Shown here: positions 18,302-27,047 of the stretch, in pieces
How positions within the stretch are numbered: the stretch's first letter is position 1
Layout: every line of letters starts with the position of its first letter
DNA from: Pseudomonadota bacterium
Lineage (GTDB): Bacteria > Pseudomonadota > Gammaproteobacteria > Burkholderiales > Burkholderiaceae_C
Length of the DNA stretch: 64,000 nt
Assembly: GCA_023387335.1 (NCBI GenBank)
Contig: JAEWIF010000059.1
Location: 56,035 to 120,034 of the forward strand
Direction of reading: 5' to 3'
The notes under the pieces: model-generated
Told to the model about the DNA's origin: nothing
Seen by the model: the letters and a program-made list of their open reading frames with translations, nothing else
Databases searched by the model: none
Translations under genes and position numbers: made by a program

Positions 18302-19645
18302 TTATTCCGCGCTGGCGAGGGTGGCTTGCGCCGCGGCGGCCAGCTGCGCGCGCATCGAATTGGCCATCCGGTCGAAGGCCGGCTTGGCAGCGGCGCTGAG
18401 GATCTGCACCTGCGCGCGCCGGGCGACCTGGATCGGGTCCTGGTGGGCGCCGTTGACCCGGAATTCGAAATGCAGGTGCGGCCCGGTGGCCCAGCCCGTG
18501 GCGCCGACCGCGCCGACGCGCTGGCCCTGCGACACGTTCTGGCCGTGGCGCACGTCGATGCGGCTCAGGTGCGCGTAGACGGTCAGGTCGCTGGCGTTGT
18601 GCTTGATCATGACCACGTTGCCGAAGCCGTTCTGCACGCCCGCGAACTCCACGATGCCGTCGCCGACCGTGCGCACCGGCGTGCCGGTGGGCGCGCCGTA
18701 GTCCACGCCCAGGTGGGCGCGCCAGCGGTTCAGGATGGGATGGAAGCGCATCGCGAATCCGCTGGTGACGCGCGAGAACTCCATCGGAGAGGCGAGGTAC
18801 GAGCTGGTCAGGCTCTTGCCGTCGAAGCCGTAGTAGCCGCCCTTGCTGCCCGGTTCCTGGAACCAGACGGCGTTGAGCGTCTTGCCGTTGTTGACGAACT
18901 CCACCGACAGCACGCGGCCGGTGCGCAGCGGTTCGCCGTCGGCTTCCAGCGCCTCGTACACCACGCTGAAGCGGTCGCCCTTGCGCAGGCCGCGGTGGAA
19001 GTCGATGTCGGCGGAGAAGATGTCGGCGACCTGCACCGCGATCTCGTCCGGGATGCGGGCCTCGTCCACCGCCGCGAACAGCGAGCTGCGGATCGACCCG
19101 CTGCCCAGGCGCACGGCGGCGGTCAGGGGCGCGGCTTCCACGCGGGTGAAAAAGCGGCCGTCGGTGTCGCGCTGCACGACCAGGCGGCGGAACTGGCCGG
19201 AATCGTCGGCGACCCAGCGCGCGGTGAGCGCGGCCAGGCCGTGGTCGGCGGTGGCTTCGGCACGAACGGTGCGGCCGGGACGGCCAAGCAGCTGGGTGCG
19301 CACGGCGGCGTCCTGCCGCAGGTAGGCGGCGGCGGCCGGGTCACTGACGCCCAGGCGGGCGAGCAGCGACTCCACCGTGTCGGTGGGCCGAACGGCGTCG
19401 GAGCGATAGAGGTTGAAGACGTGGGCGTCGAGCGCCTCGATCTGGGGGCTCAGCGCGAGCGGCTGGACCGACTCGAGCACCTCGCGCACCGGCAGGCTGG
19501 CGGGATCGGGACCGAAGGAGGCGACCGCGAACGCGCCGCCACCGCCGCCGAGAAGCATCGCGGCGACCAGCGCGGTCAGCTTGCGCGGATGTTTCTCCAG
19601 CACTCGTGTGGCGACGGACAGAGCGCGGTCGGCCGCGATGGTCAA
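18302..19645 (-). CDS. M23-family murein endopeptidase (MepM-like)
   Basis: The protein is about 447 residues: a cytoplasmic N-terminus, one transmembrane anchor (about 20-45, rich in Leu/Ala/Gly) and a periplasmic region. The LytM/M23 domain has HPILNRWRAHLGVDYGAPTGTPV and TGPHLHFEFRVNG, giving the HxGxD and HxH zinc ligands. It should cleave stem-peptide cross-links in peptidoglycan. No ATG start exists. I prefer the TTG at 19645, which has AGGA about 7 nt upstream; another TTG at 19660 would add five residues but has its GAGG too close. It is divergent from tyrS. Confidence 0.9.
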   Translation of the reverse strand: MTIAADRALSVATRVLEKHPRKLTALVAAMLLGGGGGAFAVASFGPDPASLPVREVLESVQPLALSPQIEALDAHVFNLYRSDAVRPTDTVESLLARLGVSDPAAAAYLRQDAAVRTQLLGRPGRTVRAEATADHGLAALTARWVADDSGQFRRLVVQRDTDGRFFTRVEAAPLTAAVRLGSGSIRSSLFAAVDEARIPDEIAVQVADIFSADIDFHRGLRKGDRFSVVYEALEADGEPLRTGRVLSVEFVNNGKTLNAVWFQEPGSKGGYYGFDGKSLTSSYLASPMEFSRVTSGFAMRFHPILNRWRAHLGVDYGAPTGTPVRTVGDGIVEFAGVQNGFGNVVMIKHNASDLTVYAHLSRIDVRHGQNVSQGQRVGAVGATGWATGPHLHFEFRVNGAHQDPIQVARRAQVQILSAAAKPAFDRMANSMRAQLAAAAQATLASAE

Positions 19646-19819
19646 AGCGTTTCCTGTCAAACCTCGGATCCTCTTGGCTGGCCTGCCGGCGACGCCGGCA
19701 GTGTGCCCCCTCGGGCTATGGCCGGGATGCCTCGGATGGGCGTCTCTTTAGAATCACCCGGCCATGTAAAACGGGCGCCAGTATAGAACGGTGACAACCC
19801 GTCCAAACAGTAAAAAGCC

Positions 19820-21058
19820 GTGACGAATCAACAGCTTGTAACACAACAGCATCCGGTGACGGATCGCGTGAAAGATGCCATGGGGGTGTCGCTGCGCGGC
19901 GCCGAGGAGCTCATCCCCCGTGAGGAATGGCTGCAGAAACTCGCCCGCTCGGAAGCGACGGGCGTTCCACTCCGTATCAAGTTGGGCCTTGATCCCACGG
20001 CACCCGACATCCACGTCGGCCATACCGTCGTGCTCAACAAGATGCGCCAGCTCCAGGATCTGGGCCACACGGTCATCTTCCTGATCGGCGACTTCACCTC
20101 GATGATCGGCGACCCCTCCGGGCGCAACACCACCCGCCCGCCGCTCACGCGCGAGCAGATCCAGGCCAACGCCGAGACCTACCGCGCCCAGGCCTACAAG
20201 ATCCTGGACCCGGCCCGCACCGAGCTTCGCTACAACAGCGAATGGAGCGACCCGCTGGGGGCGCGCGGGATGATCGAGCTGGCCGCCAAGTACACGGTGG
20301 CGCGGATGATGGAGCGCAACGACTTCCACGAGCGCTTCAAGGCCGGCACCTCGATCTCCATCCACGAGTTCCTCTACCCGCTGATGCAAGGCTACGACTC
20401 GGTGGCCTTGGAGAGCGACCTGGAACTGGGCGGCACCGATCAGAAGTTCAACCTGCTGATGGGCCGCCACCTCCAGCAGGAATACGGCCAGGAGCCGCAG
20501 TGCATCCTGACCATGCCCTTGCTCGAAGGCCTCGACGGCGTCGAGAAGATGAGCAAGAGCAAGAACAACTACATCGGCATCACGGAAGACGCCAACACCA
20601 TGTTCGCCAAGGTGATGTCGATCTCCGACACGCTGATGTGGCGCTGGTTCACGCTGCTGAGCTTCCGCTCCGAGGCGGACATCGCCAAGCTGCGCGCCGA
20701 GGTGGAGCAGGGCCGCAACCCGCGCGACGCCAAGGTGATGCTGGCCAAGGAAATCACGGCGCGCTTCCACGACGCCGCCGCGGCCGACGCGGCGGAGCAG
20801 GACTTCGTCAACCGCAGCAAGGGCGGCATCCCGGACGAGATCCCCGAGGTGACGCTGTCGGGCGCGCCGCTGGCGATCGGTGCGCTGCTCAAGCAGGCGG
20901 GCCTGGCGCCGTCCACCAGCGAGGCCCTGCGCCTGGTCGAGGGCAACGGCGTGCGCATCGATGGCGCCACGGTCGGCGACAAGGGTCTGAAGCTTTCCGC
21001 CGGCACCTACGTCGTGCAGGTCGGCAAGCGCAAGTTCGCCCGCGTGACGCTGGCCTGA
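19820..21058 (+). CDS. tyrS: tyrosyl-tRNA synthetase
   Basis: The 412-residue class I synthetase charges tRNA-Tyr. The HIGH-like motif is PTAPDIHVGHTVVLNKM and the KMSKS motif is VEKMSKSKNNYIG. A C-terminal S4 domain ends VVQVGKRKFARVTL. It belongs to the shorter TyrZ/TyrRS type found in Burkholderiales. The start is GTG at 19820, with AAAAAG upstream as a weak ribosome site. The 160-nt gap to the divergent M23 gene holds a 9-bp-arm hairpin (19683-19701) and no clear promoter. Confidence 0.97.
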   Translation: MTNQQLVTQQHPVTDRVKDAMGVSLRGAEELIPREEWLQKLARSEATGVPLRIKLGLDPTAPDIHVGHTVVLNKMRQLQDLGHTVIFLIGDFTSMIGDPSGRNTTRPPLTREQIQANAETYRAQAYKILDPARTELRYNSEWSDPLGARGMIELAAKYTVARMMERNDFHERFKAGTSISIHEFLYPLMQGYDSVALESDLELGGTDQKFNLLMGRHLQQEYGQEPQCILTMPLLEGLDGVEKMSKSKNNYIGITEDANTMFAKVMSISDTLMWRWFTLLSFRSEADIAKLRAEVEQGRNPRDAKVMLAKEITARFHDAAAADAAEQDFVNRSKGGIPDEIPEVTLSGAPLAIGALLKQAGLAPSTSEALRLVEGNGVRIDGATVGDKGLKLSAGTYVVQVGKRKFARVTLA

Positions 21059-21062
21059 CGCG

Positions 21063-21767
21063 TCAGCGCGCGCCGGCCGCTTCCAGCAGCTTCACCATCT
21101 CCACGTAGCCGCGCGAGCGGGCCAGCTGCAGCGGCGTCTGGCCCTGCCGGTCGGCCAGCTGCAGGTTGGCGCGCGCATCGATCAGCGCCTTCAGCGTCGT
21201 CTGGTGGCGCGGTCCGCCGTTGCCCAGCACGACGGACTCGATCGCGGCGGTCCAGTGCAGGTTGTTCACATGGTCCAGCGGCGCGCCCGCGGCGATCAGC
21301 TGCCGCACCACGCCGTCATGGCCCAGGTGGGCGGCCGCGATCAGCGCCGTGCCGTCCCAGCGGCTGGTCACCTGCCTGGCGCTCGCGCCCAGCGAGAGCA
21401 GCAGGCGCAGCGTCTCCTCGTCGTCGGCCACCGATGCGATGGTGACCGCGTCGTAGCGGTCGTTCTCCAGCAGGTTCAGGTCGGCTCCGGCCTGGGCCAG
21501 CGCCCGGATCGCTTCGCGCTGCCGGGCGAAGGTGGCGACGTGCAGGGCAGTGCGGCCGTACGCATCGCGGGCGTCCAGGTTCGTGCCCGAACCCGCCAGT
21601 GAGCGGATCGCTCCGGCATCGCCGCGCTGCGCCGCCGCGTGCAGCCCCGTGTAGCGCGCCGCCTCGGCCGCGGTGGGCGCGACCTGCGGCCACGCCGATC
21701 CCGAGGCCGCCACGGCCAGCAGCAACGCACCGATCCCGGACCACCACCCACGCGTGTTCAGCTTCAT
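21063..21767 (-). CDS. secreted ankyrin-repeat protein
   Basis: The 234-residue protein has a cleavable signal peptide (about residues 1-27, ending SGSAWPQ) followed by about five ankyrin repeats: YTGLHAAAQRGDAGAIRSLAGSG, YGRTALHVATFARQREAIRALAQAG, DGTALIAAAHLGHDGVVRQLIAAG, and QTPLQLARSRGYVEMVKLLEAAG at the end. It probably acts in the periplasm as a binding protein; the partner is unknown. The longer open frame upstream is antisense to the CDF gene and is not used. A CAGAAT hexamer (21776-21781, minus) lies 8 nt before the ATG. Confidence 0.88.
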   Translation of the reverse strand: MKLNTRGWWSGIGALLLAVAASGSAWPQVAPTAAEAARYTGLHAAAQRGDAGAIRSLAGSGTNLDARDAYGRTALHVATFARQREAIRALAQAGADLNLLENDRYDAVTIASVADDEETLRLLLSLGASARQVTSRWDGTALIAAAHLGHDGVVRQLIAAGAPLDHVNNLHWTAAIESVVLGNGGPRHQTTLKALIDARANLQLADRQGQTPLQLARSRGYVEMVKLLEAAGAR

Positions 21768-21796
21768 GGCCGACGATTCTGGCACCGGCGCTGTCG

Positions 21797-21802
21797 GACA
21801 AT
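21797..21802 (+). promoter_or_regulatory. -10-like GACAAT 7 nt before the CDF start
   Basis: GACAATCGC ends 7 nt before the ATG at 21810. The divergent ankyrin gene has its own hexamer at 21776-21781. The whole intergenic space is 42 nt, so both leaders must be very short or absent. Confidence 0.4.
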
Positions 21803-21809
21803 CGCATGC

Positions 21810-22727
21810 ATGAGCCTCGCCGACCGCGCCGCAGCCATCCAGCCGCACACCTGGCTCAGGGTGTCGGTGCTGGTCGCGCTGCTCACCATCGCGCTCAAGA
21901 CCCTGGCCTGGTGGTTCACCGATTCGGTCGGCCTGCTGTCGGACGCGATGGAGTCCCTGGTCAACCTCGCCAGCGCCGCCTTCGCGCTGCTGATGGTGCG
22001 GGTGGCGCGCCAGCCGGCCGACGCCGAGCATCCCTACGGCCACCACAAGGCCGAGTACTTCTCGTCCGCCTTCGAGGGCCTCGCGATCATGGTGGCCTCG
22101 GTCGCCATCCTGTGGGCGTCGGTCCCGCGCTTCTTCGCTCCGCAACCGCTGGAGCAGCTGGGCATCGGCCTGCCGATCTCGATGCTGAGCACCGCCATCC
22201 TGGCCGCGCTGGCCTGGGCCATGCTGAAGTCGTCCGCTCGGCACCGCTCGATGGCGCTGGAAGGCGATGCGCGCCACCTCCTCACCGACGTCTGGACTTC
22301 GGTCGGCGTGGTGGTGGGCGTGGGCGGGGTCGCGCTCACCGGCTGGCTGTGGCTGGACCCGGCGGTGGCCGTGGCGGTGGCGCTCAACATCCTGCGCGAA
22401 GGCGCGGCCCTGGTCTGGAAGTCCTCGCAGGGCCTGATGGACACGCGCGTGGAGCGCTCGGTGCAGGCCGAGATCGACAAGGTGCTCAAGGGCTTCGAGC
22501 ACCCGACCATCCGCTTCGACCACGTCACCACGCGGCGTTCGGGCAGCCGCCGCTTCGTGGACCTGCACATGCACATGCCGGGCAACACCACGCTGCGCCG
22601 CGCCGCGGCGTTGCGCGGCTCGGTGGAGCAGGCGCTGATGAGCGCGGTGCCTGGCCTGCGCGCCACCATCCAGCTGCTGCCCACCGACGTGGAAGCGCAT
22701 TTCGAGGACGAGGAGGACCTGATTTGA
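21810..22727 (+). CDS. cation diffusion facilitator (metal efflux) protein
   Basis: The 305-residue inner-membrane antiporter exports Zn, Fe or related divalent ions. Six helices are predictable. The metal site in helix 2 is seen as DSVGLLSDAMESL, and in helix 5 as EGDARHLLTDVWTS (HxxxD). HPYGHHKAEYFSS lies in the loop between helices 2 and 3. The C-terminal cytoplasmic domain (about 215-305) holds FDHVTTRRSGSRRFVDLHMHMPG. It resembles FieF/YiiP. The stop overlaps the dtd start as TTGA, so the two are coupled. Confidence 0.93.
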   Translation: MSLADRAAAIQPHTWLRVSVLVALLTIALKTLAWWFTDSVGLLSDAMESLVNLASAAFALLMVRVARQPADAEHPYGHHKAEYFSSAFEGLAIMVASVAILWASVPRFFAPQPLEQLGIGLPISMLSTAILAALAWAMLKSSARHRSMALEGDARHLLTDVWTSVGVVVGVGGVALTGWLWLDPAVAVAVALNILREGAALVWKSSQGLMDTRVERSVQAEIDKVLKGFEHPTIRFDHVTTRRSGSRRFVDLHMHMPGNTTLRRAAALRGSVEQALMSAVPGLRATIQLLPTDVEAHFEDEEDLI

Positions 22728-23164
22728 TCGGACTGGTGCAGCGCGTGAGCGAAGCGCGCGTGGTGGTCGAGGGCCGGACGATCGGCGAGATCGGGGCGGG
22801 ACTGCTGCTGCTGGTGTGCGCCGAGCGCGGCGACGGCGAGGCCCAGGCCGACAGGCTGCTGGCCAAGGTGCTGAAGCTGCGCATCTTCTCCGACGAGCAG
22901 GGCAAGATGAACCGCAGCGTCCAGGACGTCGGCGGCGGTCTTCTCGTGGTGAGCCAGTTCACGCTGGCGGCCGACACCTCGGGCGGCAACCGGCCCAGCT
23001 TCGGCAACGCGGCGGCGCCGGACGAAGGGCGGCGCCTGTACGACTACTTCGTGGCCCGGGCGCGCGAGGCGCATCCCGTCGTGCGGACGGGCGAGTTCGC
23101 GGCGGACATGAAGGTGCAGCTGGTGAACGACGGGCCGGTGACGATCCCGATCTTCATGCGCTGA
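22724..23164 (+). CDS. dtd: D-aminoacyl-tRNA deacylase
   Basis: The 146-residue enzyme removes D-amino acids (and glycine from tRNA-Ala) mischarged on tRNA. It has the two Dtd signatures: SQFTLAADTSGGNRPSF (active-site SQFTL) and NDGPVTIPIFMR with the Gly-cisPro-like GPVT at the end. I use the TTG at 22724 because MIGLVQRVSEARV is the family N-terminus. GGAGGA is well placed upstream, and it overlaps the CDF stop. Confidence 0.95.
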   Translation: MIGLVQRVSEARVVVEGRTIGEIGAGLLLLVCAERGDGEAQADRLLAKVLKLRIFSDEQGKMNRSVQDVGGGLLVVSQFTLAADTSGGNRPSFGNAAAPDEGRRLYDYFVARAREAHPVVRTGEFAADMKVQLVNDGPVTIPIFMR

Positions 23165-23167
23165 AGC

Positions 23168-23620
23168 TCAGTAGGGGTTGGGAAACCCGAGCGCGCCCAT
23201 CAGAAGCACTTCCAGCGCCTCCATCTCCAGCGCATCCCGCTCGTTGGTCTCGTGATCGTAGCCCTGCGCGTGCAGGGTCCCATGCACCAGCAGGTGCGCG
23301 TAGTGCTCGACCAGCGCCTTGCCCTGCTCGCGCGCTTCGCGCTCGACCACGGGCGCGCACAGCACCAGATCGGCGCTGACCACCGGCTCCCGCGTGTAGT
23401 CGAACGTGAGCACGTTGGTCGCGTAGTCCTTGCCGCGGTACTGCCGGTTGAGCGCGCGGCCCTCGGCCTGGCCCACGATGCGCACCGCGATCTCCGCCGG
23501 CGAGCGCAGCGCGATCGACATCCAGCGCCGCACCCGGGCCGGCGACAACAGCGCCTTGTGCGTCGCGCTGCCGGAGAAGTCGCCGAACTGCAGGTCCAGC
23601 GAGAGATCGGCGTCGGGCAT
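23168..23620 (-). CDS. ybeY: endoribonuclease YbeY / rRNA maturation factor
   Basis: The 150-residue metalloprotein acts in 16S rRNA 3'-end maturation and ribosome quality control. The zinc motif HGTLHAQGYDHE (HxxxHxxGxDH) is intact near residue 110, and NRQYRGKDYATNVLTFDY is the conserved central block. It follows the phoH-like gene with an ATGA overlap, the usual phoH-ybeY arrangement. It is convergent with dtd, 3 nt apart. Confidence 0.96.
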   Translation of the reverse strand: MPDADLSLDLQFGDFSGSATHKALLSPARVRRWMSIALRSPAEIAVRIVGQAEGRALNRQYRGKDYATNVLTFDYTREPVVSADLVLCAPVVEREAREQGKALVEHYAHLLVHGTLHAQGYDHETNERDALEMEALEVLLMGALGFPNPY

Positions 23621-24555
23621 CAGCTCTTTCTCGCCGCGTCGTACGCATCGACGATGCGCGCCACCAGCGGATGCCGCACCACGTCGGCGCTGGTAAAGCG
23701 CGTGTGCGCGATGCCCTTGACCCGCTTGAGCACCCGCTCCGCGTCCACCAGCCCGGACAGCACGCCCTTGGGCAGGTCGATCTGGCTGATGTCGCCCGTC
23801 ACCACGCACTTGCTGCCGAAGCCGATGCGGGTGAGGAACATCTTCATCTGCTCCGGCGTGGTGTTCTGCGCCTCGTCCAGGATCACGAAGGCATTGTTCA
23901 GCGTGCGGCCGCGCATGAAGGCCAGCGGCGCGATCTCCAGCGCGTTGCGCTCGAACGCCTTGGTCACGCGGTCGAACCCCATCAGATCGTACAGCGCGTC
24001 GTACAGCGGGCGCAGGTAGGGATCGACCTTCTGCGTCAGGTCGCCGGGCAGGAAGCCGAGCTTCTCGCCCGCTTCGACCGCCGGCCGCGTCAGCACGATG
24101 CGCTGCACGCTGCTGCGCTCCAGCGCGTCCACGGCGCAGGCCACCGCGAGGTAGGTCTTGCCGGTGCCGGCCGGCCCGATGCCGAACGTGATGTCGTGGT
24201 GCGCGATGTTGTCCAGGTACACGCTCTGGTTGGGCGTGCGCGCCTTCAGGTCCGAGCGGCGCGTGTGCAGCACGAGCGCGCCTTCCTCGTCCTCGTCCAT
24301 CGTCTCGTCGCCGGCCACCATCAGCTGCACCTTGTCGGGCGAGATGGGACGCTGGGCGATCTCGTACAGCGCCTGCAGCACGTCCATCGCGCGCTGCGCC
24401 TTGGCCTTGGCGCCTTCGACCTTGAAGCTCTCCTGCCGCCGGGCGATCCTGACCTGCAGCGCGGTCTCTATCGTCCGCAGGTGTTCGTCCATGGGGCCGC
24501 ACAGGTGGGCGAGCCGGGTGTTGTTGGGCGGGACGAAGCTGTGGCGGACAATCAT
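23620..24555 (-). CDS. PhoH-like ATPase
   Basis: The 311-residue protein is a PhoH/YbeZ-type P-loop ATPase that partners YbeY in RNA metabolism. The Walker A is FGIGPAGTGKTYLA and the Walker B region VILDEAQNTTPEQMKMFLTRIG, with GDISQIDLP downstream. A small N-terminal KH-like segment (about residues 10-75) is present. I start at the ATG at 24555, where family homology begins (MIVRHSFVPPNN). No Shine-Dalgarno is visible. Its start codon is only 3 bp from that of the divergent kinase gene. Confidence 0.93.
   Translation of the reverse strand: MIVRHSFVPPNNTRLAHLCGPMDEHLRTIETALQVRIARRQESFKVEGAKAKAQRAMDVLQALYEIAQRPISPDKVQLMVAGDETMDEDEEGALVLHTRRSDLKARTPNQSVYLDNIAHHDITFGIGPAGTGKTYLAVACAVDALERSSVQRIVLTRPAVEAGEKLGFLPGDLTQKVDPYLRPLYDALYDLMGFDRVTKAFERNALEIAPLAFMRGRTLNNAFVILDEAQNTTPEQMKMFLTRIGFGSKCVVTGDISQIDLPKGVLSGLVDAERVLKRVKGIAHTRFTSADVVRHPLVARIVDAYDAARKS
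24547..24552 (+). promoter_or_regulatory. -10-like GACAAT 6 nt before the kinase start, inside phoH
   Basis: GACAAT is followed by six bases and the kinase ATG. It lies inside the first codons of the divergent phoH-like gene. A second GACAAT on the minus strand (24580-24585) sits 24 nt upstream of phoH, inside the kinase gene, so the two promoters are interleaved with coding sequence. Confidence 0.4.
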
Positions 24556-24558
24556 CGG

Positions 24559-26391
24559 ATGAGTCTCTGGTGGAGGGTGATTGTCGCCGTATCGGCACTC
24601 TTGGTGGGGTGGGCGCCGCCCGCCGCCGCGCAGGGCCAGGTGCTGGCGCAGGCCCAGTTCAGCGCCGCGGGACGGCCCGGACCCGAACAGGCCGTGGCGT
24701 TGCCGCACACGTGGTGGGACACGGTTCCCGGCTACAGCGGCGTGGCGACCTATCGGCTGGCGCTCGTCCCGCCGCCCGGGGACGAGCTGCTCGCGGTGTA
24801 CGTGGAGCGCGCCTGCGCCGACCTGCGCGTGCGCCTCAACGGCCAGCTGGTGGGCGGTTCGGCGGAACTGAAGCCGGTGGGTGCCCGCTGCTACCGCCCG
24901 CACCTCGTCACCTTGCCGCGGTCGCTGCTGCGGCCCGGCGCCAACGAGCTCCTTCTGGACGTCGCGGGCCATGCCCCGCCCGGCGTGGTCTCGCGCCAGC
25001 GCGCGGCCGGCCTGTCGGCGGTGGAGGTCGGTCCGCTCCCGCAGCTGCAGCCCCGCTTCGAGCGCCAGTGGTTCTGGACCGAGACCGTGGCGCAACTCGT
25101 GTGCGCGCTGATGGGGACCCTGGGCCTGGGCCTGCTCGGGCTGTCGGCGGTGCGCCGCCAGGGCGGGCGGCTGCTGTTCTTCGGGCTCTACGCCACCGGC
25201 TGGGCGGTGGTGGAGCTGCGCCTGTTCGTCCCGCTGCCGCTGCCGCATCCCTGGGGCGACGTGCTGATCTACAGCCTGATGGGCCCGACCTTCACCAGCG
25301 CCTACATCTTCCTGCTGCGAATGGTCGACCGGCGCTGGCCGCGCGTGGAGCGGGCGCTCTGGCTGCAATGCGCGGTGGTGCCGCTGCTGCTCGCCGCCTC
25401 GTATCCCGGCTACCTGCGGCAGGCCTTCACCGCGTACTACAACCTGCTCGCGCTGGAGTTCCTCGCGTTCGCGGGCTTCTTCTTCGCGGTCGCGTGGCGC
25501 GAGCGGCGCGAGGACTTCTGGGTGATGGCCGCCGCCATCGGCGCCACCGGGGCCATGGCCGGCCTGGAGATCGCGCAGCAGAACCGCTGGGTGCCGTTCC
25601 ACGGCCTGCAGGTCGGCCACTTCATCGTGCCGCTGGCGGCCGCCATGATCGGCCTGCACCTGATGCGCCAGCTGGCGCGTGCGTTGCGGGCCACCGAGCG
25701 GGCCAACGTCGAACTCGAGCGCCGGGTGGCCGAGAAGTCGCGCGAGATCGAGGACAACTGGCGCCAGATCGCCCAGCTGCGCGCGGCCGAAGCAGCCCAG
25801 GGCGAGCGCCGCCGCATCGCCGCGGACCTGCACGACGACCTGGGCGCGCGGCTGCTGGGCATCACCCAGGCCAGCGCGGGCGACAACGAACGGGTCGCCG
25901 CGATGGCGCGGCAGGCGCTGGACGAGATGCGGCTGGCGGTCCGGGGCATGACCGCGTCGCCCGCGATCGCGGCCGACGTGTTCGCCGACTGGCGCGCCGA
26001 GTGCGTCTCGCGCCTGGAAGCCGCCGGCCTCCGCGCGCGCTGGGAAGCGGGCGAGCCGCCCGACGACCTGGCGCTGCCCTCGCGCGTGCAGGTGCAGTGC
26101 ACCCGCGTGCTGCGCGAGGCGGTGAGCAACGTGATCCGCCACAGTGGTGCGACGGAATGCCGGATTCGCATCGACTGGGACGGCCGCGGCCTGATGCTGG
26201 AAGTGGCCGACAACGGCCGCGGCCTGGCGCCGTCGAATGGGGACCGCGTGGGCCATGGGCTCGCCAGCATCGAAGGACGCATCCGCGGCCTGGCCGGCTG
26301 GCACCGGTTCGAGGCCGGCGACAACGGCGGCGCGAGGCTGGCCGCGTGGGTTCCGCTGCAGACGCCATCCGCTAACATCGACACGGTATGA
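24559..26391 (+). CDS. membrane sensor histidine kinase (HisKA_3 type)
   Basis: The 610-residue kinase has a signal-like N-terminus and a periplasmic beta-rich domain (about 25-165, with lectin-like HTWWDTVPGYSGVATYRL). Seven transmembrane segments follow (about 175-375, 7TM-DISM-like), then a coiled linker. The HisKA_3 box is ADLHDDLGARLLG (H425) and the HATPase_c domain has EAVSNVIRHS (N524) and VADNGRGL. It phosphorylates the NarL-type regulator encoded next, whose ATG overlaps its stop. The periplasmic carbohydrate-like domain suggests a small ligand; which one is unknown. The start is uncertain because no ribosome site is seen. Confidence 0.87.
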   Translation: MSLWWRVIVAVSALLVGWAPPAAAQGQVLAQAQFSAAGRPGPEQAVALPHTWWDTVPGYSGVATYRLALVPPPGDELLAVYVERACADLRVRLNGQLVGGSAELKPVGARCYRPHLVTLPRSLLRPGANELLLDVAGHAPPGVVSRQRAAGLSAVEVGPLPQLQPRFERQWFWTETVAQLVCALMGTLGLGLLGLSAVRRQGGRLLFFGLYATGWAVVELRLFVPLPLPHPWGDVLIYSLMGPTFTSAYIFLLRMVDRRWPRVERALWLQCAVVPLLLAASYPGYLRQAFTAYYNLLALEFLAFAGFFFAVAWRERREDFWVMAAAIGATGAMAGLEIAQQNRWVPFHGLQVGHFIVPLAAAMIGLHLMRQLARALRATERANVELERRVAEKSREIEDNWRQIAQLRAAEAAQGERRRIAADLHDDLGARLLGITQASAGDNERVAAMARQALDEMRLAVRGMTASPAIAADVFADWRAECVSRLEAAGLRARWEAGEPPDDLALPSRVQVQCTRVLREAVSNVIRHSGATECRIRIDWDGRGLMLEVADNGRGLAPSNGDRVGHGLASIEGRIRGLAGWHRFEAGDNGGARLAAWVPLQTPSANIDTV

Positions 26392-27047
26392 AGACTGCGC
26401 TGATCGTCGAGGACCTGCCCGACATCCGGGCCTGGCTGGCGGAAGTGGCGCAGGAGGCCTTCCCTGGCCTGCGGCTGACGCTGGCGGCCCGATTCTCCGA
26501 AGGCGTCGCGGCGATCGCCGGCGAGCCGTTCGACCTGGCCCTCGTCGACCTCGGCCTTCCCGACGGCAGCGGCATCGACCTGGTCTCGCTGCTGCAGGAC
26601 CGCCAGCCCGAGGCGCTGCCGGTAGTGGTCAGCATCTACGACGACGACGAGCACCTCTTTCCCGCGCTGCAGGCCGGCGCGTTCGGCTACCTGCTCAAGG
26701 AGCAGCCGCGCGAGCAGCTGGTTTCGCAGCTGCTGCGCATCTCGCAGGGCGAGCCGCCGCTGTCGCCGCCGATCGCGCGCCGGGTGCTGGGCCACTTCGC
26801 CGGCGCCGCCGGCCGCCGCGCCGCGCTGGCGCAGCAGATCGAGGAGCAGGCCCGCCTGACCGAGCGCGAGTCCGAGGTGCTGCAACGCGTGGCCAAGGGC
26901 TTCACGCTGGCCGAGATCGCCACCCAGTTCGGGCTGACCCGCAACACGGTGGCGGCCCACATCAAGAACGTCTATCGCAAGCTGAACGTCTCCTCGCGCG
27001 CCGAAGCCGCGCTCGAAGCGGCGCGGCGCGGACTGGTACGCCCATGA
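26388..27047 (+). CDS. LuxR/NarL-family response regulator
   Basis: The 219-residue regulator has a receiver domain (1-120) with phospho-acceptor D54 in LALVDLGLPDGSG, acidic pair ED at 8-9 and K in GYLLKEQ. A C-terminal LuxR helix-turn-helix follows (LTERESEVLQRVAKGFTLAEIATQFGLTRNTVAAHIKNVYRKL). It is the cognate partner of the upstream kinase. The stop overlaps the ruvA start as ATGA, so it is translationally linked to recombination genes. Target genes are unknown. Confidence 0.93.
   Translation: MKTALIVEDLPDIRAWLAEVAQEAFPGLRLTLAARFSEGVAAIAGEPFDLALVDLGLPDGSGIDLVSLLQDRQPEALPVVVSIYDDDEHLFPALQAGAFGYLLKEQPREQLVSQLLRISQGEPPLSPPIARRVLGHFAGAAGRRAALAQQIEEQARLTERESEVLQRVAKGFTLAEIATQFGLTRNTVAAHIKNVYRKLNVSSRAEAALEAARRGLVRP

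Noticed and set aside
19683..19701. Hairpin CTGCCGGCG/CGCCGGCAG as a terminator
   Set aside because: It lies between divergent gene starts with no T-tract, so there is no transcript end to serve; it is a GC-rich palindrome of unknown meaning.
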